A DNA stretch of 10,515 bases. It comes from JBGPIK01 sp041484845 (GTDB lineage Bacteria; Desulfobacterota; Binatia; UBA9968). The stretch covers positions 1 through 10,515 of the forward strand of contig JBGPIK010000230.1 in the NCBI GenBank assembly GCA_041484845.1, in the 5' to 3' direction. Positions within the stretch are counted from its first letter, which is position 1, and each line of letters begins with the position of its first letter. The notes below the pieces were generated by a model. The model did not search any database and had not been told where the DNA came from. It was given only the letters and a program-made list of their open reading frames with translations. Both the position numbers and the translations under genes were made by a program. Positions 6,329 through 10,515 of the stretch are shown here, piece by piece.

Positions 6329-6963
6329 AACAGAGTTATTCAGCAACCTGCTGGCATAGGTATGGCGCCGACCCGTCTTTAAAGAAGCGAGTTCTCCCGC
6401 ACCAGACCCCTGGCCGCTTTGTTTTTTTATATCTACGGCCGTAGTCACGAGTTGCTCTCCCCCGATCGTAACTGGCCGGCGCCGAAAAGACCGGCGTGCA
6501 GTACGTCGGGCAAAGAAGCGAACAATCGCGAACAACTTATGCTTGTAGCCGTTCTGGCCGGCTTTGTACAGTCAGCGGTGACAGGCCTCATTCTCGCCCT
6601 TCATTTGAGGCGCCGTGTTGCATCAAAGCGTACCCCACCGCTTTTATTTTTTTGGCTATTCAGGGTTTAGTGTGAACAAATATTCACCGTAGAGCGCGGC
6701 AACGAAGACCCCCTCCTTCATCCTCCCCCGCATTTTTGCGGGGGAGGAAAGAGGTGGGGGCACCTGAGCGCGTTTGCGGTGCAATTTCCGCGCTCTGTTT
6801 CACACGGAAGCCCGGAAGACCCATTTTTTTATGCTTTAGACGCTTTTTAATTCGCGGGGACCTGGATGATATGCTCTTTCTCTATCTCTTCCAAACTGGC
6901 TGTTCTTTAATCACGCCGTTCTGGCCGATCTTGCTTAAAGGCGTTAGCTGACGCAGCCAATCA
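6329..6963. other. Non-coding stretch with no supportable gene
   Basis: Short ORFs on both strands lack ribosome sites and family resemblance. Visible items are a perfect 12-bp palindrome CTACGGCCGTAG (6433-6444), a palindrome-like GTGAACAAATATTCAC (6672-6687), a GC-rich hairpin repeat (6711-6760, listed separately) and a 13-bp direct repeat GCCGTTCTGGCCG at 6548-6560 and 6915-6927. Several T-runs (for example 6422-6428 and 6650-6656) interrupt it. It may be debris of former genes or elements; nothing identifies which. Confidence 0.6.
6711..6760. repeat. GC-rich hairpin repeat (CCTCCCCCGC type)
   Basis: CCTCCCCCGCA (6722-6732) and TGCGGGGGAGG (6737-6747) form a perfect 11-bp stem around a TTTT loop. 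Outside it, CCCCTCCTT (from about 6710) partly pairs with AAAGAGGTGGGGG (6748-6760), extending the inverted repeat. No T-run follows the stem on either strand, so a rho-independent terminator is unlikely. Hairpins of this composition are a common dispersed intergenic repeat type in metagenomic genomes (recalled). Confidence 0.6.
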
Positions 6964-7061
6964 TTTCGACATTTCGGGAATTCTCGAAACGTGAAAGTTT
7001 CACCGTGGATGAAGGGCTCGCTTTGATGTTTTGAGAATTATCAAAACGTGAAAGTTTCACC
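6964..7061. repeat. Two direct repeats, 57-bp period, each made of two adjacent palindromes (operator-like)
   Basis: Each copy has an 18-bp palindrome followed by GTGAAAGTTTCAC. Copy A is TTTCGGGAATTCTCGAAA (6972-6989) with 6991-7003. Copy B is TTTTGAGAATTATCAAAA (7029-7046) with 7048-7060. The 3' part, AAACGTGAAAGTTTCACC, is identical in both. In the first palindrome, C6975/G6986 of copy A is T7032/A7043 in copy B, so symmetry is kept by paired changes. This is what binding sites for a dimeric regulator, or RNA stems, would show. The copies lie about 220-310 bp upstream of the helicase gene. The opposite strand reads as an open frame giving VKLSRFDNSQNI and VKLSRFENSRNV, so a coding origin is also possible. 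Confidence 0.7.
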
Positions 7062-7209
7062 AAAAGGAGATCTTGCACTCTAATCGATACGTCGGGCCTG
7101 AGCCAGCAGGGAATATCCGAGCTTGGGCTTATCGGCTGTGTCGTTTCTCTCACTTCCGCGTCACAAGTTTGCCCTCTTACGGTTTACTCTAACTGCCCCT
7201 TGGTTTGCC

Positions 7210-7239
7210 TTGTTTTTTCGCCCGCAAAGCGCATAGAAT
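7210..7239 (+). promoter_or_regulatory. Candidate sigma70 promoter for the helicase gene
   Basis: TTGTTT (7210-7215) and TAGAAT (7234-7239) are separated by 18 bp, matching 4 and 5 of 6 consensus bases by eye. Transcription would start near 7246, leaving a leader of about 32 nt before ATG 7278. The sequence between the repeats (7062) and this site shows no gene or other feature I can name. Confidence 0.35.
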
Positions 7240-7277
7240 CCGCAGAAATTTGTTTTTTTAATTCGGCATCCTGGCAC

Positions 7278-10200
7278 ATGCTCAAACTCGAAGACCTCCA
7301 ACCTAACGCATCAGTCAGAGGAATCCTTCCTGACAGCCTTGTCACGGTTGTTAACGTGCAGTGGTTCGGTTCCGAAGCTCTCGAACTGACCTATAAAGAT
7401 CCCGGCGGCCGAGTCGCTAACCAATTGCTTTATCGCCACGACGAGCCGCGGCTTGAAATTATTGAGCAGGGCCGGCCTTGGAGTTTTGACGGCGACGGTA
7501 GTCTTCTCCGCCTGGTTTCAGAAGCGCATCGTATCCGCTTGGCGCATCTTTTCGATCCGGTATTGGCTGTCCACACCTCGTTAGTCGATCCGTTGCCGCA
7601 CCAGATCACCGCCGTTTACGAGGCGATGCTGCCACGACAACCGCTGCGCTTCCTGCTGGCTGACGATCCCGGCGCCGGAAAGACGATCATGGCGGGTCTC
7701 CTCATCAAGGAGTTAATTGTTCGCGGCGATCTCCAGCGATGTTTGGTCGTTTGCCCCGGCAGCCTTGTCGATCAGTGGCAAGATGAACTGTACCGTCGCT
7801 TCCAGCTGCCTTTCGATATTTTGACCAACGACAAGCTCGAAGCCGCTCGCACCGGTAACTGGTTTCTTGAAAACAATCTGGTGATCGCGAGGCTCGATAA
7901 GCTCTCCCGCGACGAAAGCGTTCAGGATAAACTCAAGGCGCCCGACTGCCGCTGGGACCTCATCGTTTGCGACGAAGCGCATAAGATGTCGGCGTCATTT
8001 TTCGGTGGCGAAGTGAAGTTTACCAAACGTCACAAACTCGGGCAGATGCTTTCGCCCTTGACTCGTCACTTCCTGTTGATGACGGCCACGCCGCACAACG
8101 GCAAAGAGGAAGACTTCCAACTTTTCATGTCACTGATCGACGGCGATCGTTTCGAGGGAAGATTCCGTGATGGTGTACACACCGCCGATGTCTCGGACCT
8201 CATGCGCCGAATGGTTAAAGAAAAGCTGCTCAAGTTCGATGGCACGCCGCTTTTCCCCGAGCGCATCGCGTACACCGTGCCGTTCAAGCTTTCCGTAGGC
8301 GAAGCGCGACTTTACAAAGAAGTCACCGACTACGTGCGCGAGGAGTTTAACCGGGCCGAAGCGCTACAGAACGACAAACGCGCCGGCACCGTTGGGTTTG
8401 CCCTTACTATTTTGCAGCGCCGGCTCGCCTCTTCGCCGGAGGCGATCTATCAGTCACTGCGCCGCCGTCGTGAGCGTCTGGAGAAGCGCATGCGCGAGCT
8501 CGAACTGCTCCAACGCGGTGCGGTCGCTCAAGCCATCGCCGAGCAGGTGCCACCGTTAGATCAGGAAGATGTCGATGATCTGGAGGAGGCACCGGATAAC
8601 GAAGTCGCCGCCACCGAAGAACAAATCCTTGACCAAGCCACTGCCGCGCGGACGATCGAGGAACTGAAGGCCGAGATCGCGACGCTCCAACATTTGGAGT
8701 CGCTAGCGCTTTCAGTAAGGCGCGGCGGGGAAGATCGTAAATGGCGCGAGCTAGCAAACCTGTTGGCTCATATCTTTACTCGGGCGAGCGTGGCAGACCG
8801 TGTGGCCGAAGAGACGGTGCCCTACGGGGCGGGGGATATTTCCAAGCCGGTGCCGTCCCCACGACAAAAGCTCGTGGTCTTCACCGAGCACCGGGACACC
8901 TTGAATTACTTGGAGCAACAGATCACCACGGTTCTTGGCCGCAAAGACGCTGTGGTTATCATCCATGGCAGCATGGGCCGCGAGGAGCGGAAAAAAGCGC
9001 AGGAATCCTTTCTCCACGATCCTGAAGTCCAGGTCCTTGCCGCCACCGACGCTGCTGGTGAAGGTATCAATCTCCAGCGCGCTCACTTGATGGTCAATTA
9101 CGATCTGCCGTGGAACCCCAATCGCATCGAACAGCGCTTCGGCCGTATCCACCGGATCGGCCAGACCGAAGTCTGCCACTTGTGGAATCTCGTCGCTGAC
9201 GAGACTCGCGAAGGCGATGTCTACCGGACGTTACTTGAAAAACTTGAAGAAGCGCGCAAGACACTCGGCGGTCAGGTCTTCGATGTGCTCGGAAAGTTGC
9301 AGTTTGAGGGACGCCCGCTGCGCGATCTTTTGATCGAGGCGATCCGTTACGGCGAACAGCCCGAGATTCAAGCCCGTCTCACGCAAGCCGTGTCACACGC
9401 CTTTGACCGCAAAGAAATCGAAGACTTGCTCGAAGAGCGCGCGCTGGCGCATGACGCCATGGACGCCAGCCGTGTGCAGCGCGTGCGCGAGGATATGGAG
9501 CGCGCTGAAGCGCGCAAACTACAGCCGCATTACATCGAGTCGTTTTTTCTCGAAGCTTTTAAACAGCTCGGCGGTACTCTGCGCCAGCGCGCGCCGCGTC
9601 GTTACGAGATTACCCATGTCCCGGCACCGATCCGCAATCGAGATCGATTGATCGGCGTCGGCGAGCCGGTCTTGCAGCGATATGAGCGCATCGCCTTCGA
9701 GAAGCCGCTGCTAGCGCCCCAGGGACAACCGCTGGCAGCCTTTGTCTGTCCGGGCCATCCATTGCTCGATGCCGTGCTCGATCTTACCTTGGAACGCAAT
9801 CGCGATCTCTTGCGCCGCGGCACTGTGTTAGTGGACGAGCGCGACACAAGCGAAACGCCCCGGGTACTATTTTATCTGGAGCACGCCATTCAGGATGCGA
9901 GTCTCACGCGGGCCGGTGAGCGCCGTGTTATCTCCAAGCAGATGTTGTATGTCGAGCTCGACTCCGCAGGGAACACGCATCATCTACAATATGCGCCCTA
10001 CCTCGATTATCGACCGCTCAAGCCGGACGAACCCACGGTTCTCGACATTCTCGCCCGCCCTGAATGTTCGTGGATCACACGCGAGCTGGAACAAAAGGCG
10101 CAGGGCCATGCGATCGCTCAGGTTGTCCCCGAGCATTTACAGGAGGTCCGCGGGCGGCGTCTCGAATGGATTGAAAAGACTCGTGCCGCCGTCAAAGACC

Positions 10201-10515
10201 GCTTGACGAAGGAGATCAATTATTGGGATCACCGCGCGGAGGAGTTAAAACTTCAGGAACAAGCCGGAAGAACCAACGCCCGTCTCAATTCGCAAGAAGC
10301 CCGTCGCCGCGCCGACGACCTTCAGGGTCGCCTCCAAAAGAGAATGGAGCAGCTCGAACTTGAGAGCCAGATCTCCGCGTTGCCGCCGGTGATACTGGGC
10401 GGTCTCGTCGTTGTGCCGCTTGGATTGATTGCGAAGATCAGTGGGAAGTCCGTATCCGAAGCCAAGGATACGGTCGATCGACTCGCCGTTGCGGCGCGTG
10501 CCCGTGAGATCATTA
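7278..10515 (+). CDS. SNF2/SF2 helicase-like ATPase, probable phage-defence protein (3' end beyond window)
   Basis: The frame is open from ATG 7278 to the window edge, with 1079 residues visible and no stop. After an N-terminal region (about 1-105) come the SF2 motifs: Walker A DDPGAGKT (129-136), DEAH box at 232-235 and motif III TATPHNG (269-275). A charged, helical insertion (about 395-475) follows, then the second RecA-like domain with VVFTEHRDTLNYL (starting about 533), a motif V region containing ATDAAGEGINLQ, and motif VI QRFGRIHRIGQ (619-629). The rest (about 660-1079) contains a coiled-coil-like basic/acidic stretch (about 968-1028) and the hydrophobic segment LPPVILGGLVVVPLGLI. This arrangement matches large COG0553-like helicases with a C-terminal DUF3883-type domain, found beside methyltransferase, DUF499 or PLD genes in defence islands; DISARM DrmD is a relative of the same superfamily. 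The expected C-terminal domain is not in view. ATG 7278 is chosen because no other ATG occurs in frame back to TGA 7032-7034; no clear ribosome site is seen. Confidence 0.9.
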   Translation, partial: MLKLEDLQPNASVRGILPDSLVTVVNVQWFGSEALELTYKDPGGRVANQLLYRHDEPRLEIIEQGRPWSFDGDGSLLRLVSEAHRIRLAHLFDPVLAVHTSLVDPLPHQITAVYEAMLPRQPLRFLLADDPGAGKTIMAGLLIKELIVRGDLQRCLVVCPGSLVDQWQDELYRRFQLPFDILTNDKLEAARTGNWFLENNLVIARLDKLSRDESVQDKLKAPDCRWDLIVCDEAHKMSASFFGGEVKFTKRHKLGQMLSPLTRHFLLMTATPHNGKEEDFQLFMSLIDGDRFEGRFRDGVHTADVSDLMRRMVKEKLLKFDGTPLFPERIAYTVPFKLSVGEARLYKEVTDYVREEFNRAEALQNDKRAGTVGFALTILQRRLASSPEAIYQSLRRRRERLEKRMRELELLQRGAVAQAIAEQVPPLDQEDVDDLEEAPDNEVAATEEQILDQATAARTIEELKAEIATLQHLESLALSVRRGGEDRKWRELANLLAHIFTRASVADRVAEETVPYGAGDISKPVPSPRQKLVVFTEHRDTLNYLEQQITTVLGRKDAVVIIHGSMGREERKKAQESFLHDPEVQVLAATDAAGEGINLQRAHLMVNYDLPWNPNRIEQRFGRIHRIGQTEVCHLWNLVADETREGDVYRTLLEKLEEARKTLGGQVFDVLGKLQFEGRPLRDLLIEAIRYGEQPEIQARLTQAVSHAFDRKEIEDLLEERALAHDAMDASRVQRVREDMERAEARKLQPHYIESFFLEAFKQLGGTLRQRAPRRYEITHVPAPIRNRDRLIGVGEPVLQRYERIAFEKPLLAPQGQPLAAFVCPGHPLLDAVLDLTLERNRDLLRRGTVLVDERDTSETPRVLFYLEHAIQDASLTRAGERRVISKQMLYVELDSAGNTHHLQYAPYLDYRPLKPDEPTVLDILARPECSWITRELEQKAQGHAIAQVVPEHLQEVRGRRLEWIEKTRAAVKDRLTKEINYWDHRAEELKLQEQAGRTNARLNSQEARRRADDLQGRLQKRMEQLELESQISALPPVILGGLVVVPLGLIAKISGKSVSEAKDTVDRLAVAARAREII

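Noticed and set aside
6248..6535. 95-codon ORF on the minus strand
   Set aside because: Its 3' part runs through the palindromic element 6198-6328 and its composition is Arg-rich and shadow-like.
6539..6670. Possible 43-residue single-helix membrane protein starting MLVAVLAGFV and ending FFWLFRV
   Set aside because: The helix followed by Arg residues is attractive, but there is no ribosome site, no recognised family and the region is rich in T-runs and repeats, which readily give hydrophobic codons.
6722..6747. Rho-independent terminator
   Set aside because: The stem is perfect but neither strand has a T-run after it, and no gene ends nearby.
6736..6951. 71-codon ORF on the plus strand
   Set aside because: It begins inside the GC-rich hairpin repeat, lacks a ribosome site and shows no coherent protein character.
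6964..7061. CRISPR-like repeat-spacer pair
   Set aside because: Only two copies, 5 of 34 positions differ, and the spacing sequence is 23 bp; each repeat is internally two palindromes. This fits operators or a duplicated motif better than an array.

Overview
The window looks like chromosomal DNA of a moderately GC-rich Gram-negative bacterium. The repeat elements between the genes (a CGTCATTCC...GGAATGACG palindrome, a GCAGGCTGCTGAAAAAG...CAGCCTGC element and a CCTCCCCCGC hairpin) are of kinds that I associate with uncultured Desulfobacterota/'deltaproteobacterial', Tectomicrobia or NC10-like genomes. That placement rests on recall and is weak. No rRNA or tRNA gene, CRISPR array or origin is visible.

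Layout. Bases 1-124 hold the 3' end of an unidentified gene, possibly a transposase. Bases 125-540 are non-coding, with a nested pair of inverted repeats and candidate promoters. Bases 541-587 can fold into a strong RNA hairpin just before a two-gene ABC transporter operon. The operon holds a duplicated (fused) permease at 593-2317 and an ATPase at 2337-4334. The ATPase carries a long C-terminal extension: an AAA-associated domain, then an MgtE-like N domain and a CBS pair. A 243-bp MITE-like element with an ATAAA target duplication sits exactly at the ATPase stop codon. A convergent DHA2-type 14-helix MFS exporter follows on the minus strand (6162-4675). A second palindromic element (6198-6328) lies 36 bp upstream of its start.

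Bases 6329-7277 form a long non-coding stretch. It holds a GC-rich hairpin repeat and two direct repeats, each built from two palindromes. From 7278 to the right edge runs a large SNF2/SF2 helicase-like ATPase, incomplete at its 3' end. It is of a kind usually found in phage-defence loci.

How the genes may work together. The two ABC genes should form one importer: a single polypeptide supplies both membrane halves and the ATPase dimerises on it. No substrate-binding protein is present. The MgtE-N/CBS tail suggests that transport is gated by divalent cation and/or adenine nucleotide. The MFS gene is a separate efflux unit. The helicase is probably the first gene of a defence operon continuing beyond the window, and the paired repeats upstream could be its control region. 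The density of mobile and repeat elements between the genes suggests an accessory region assembled in pieces.
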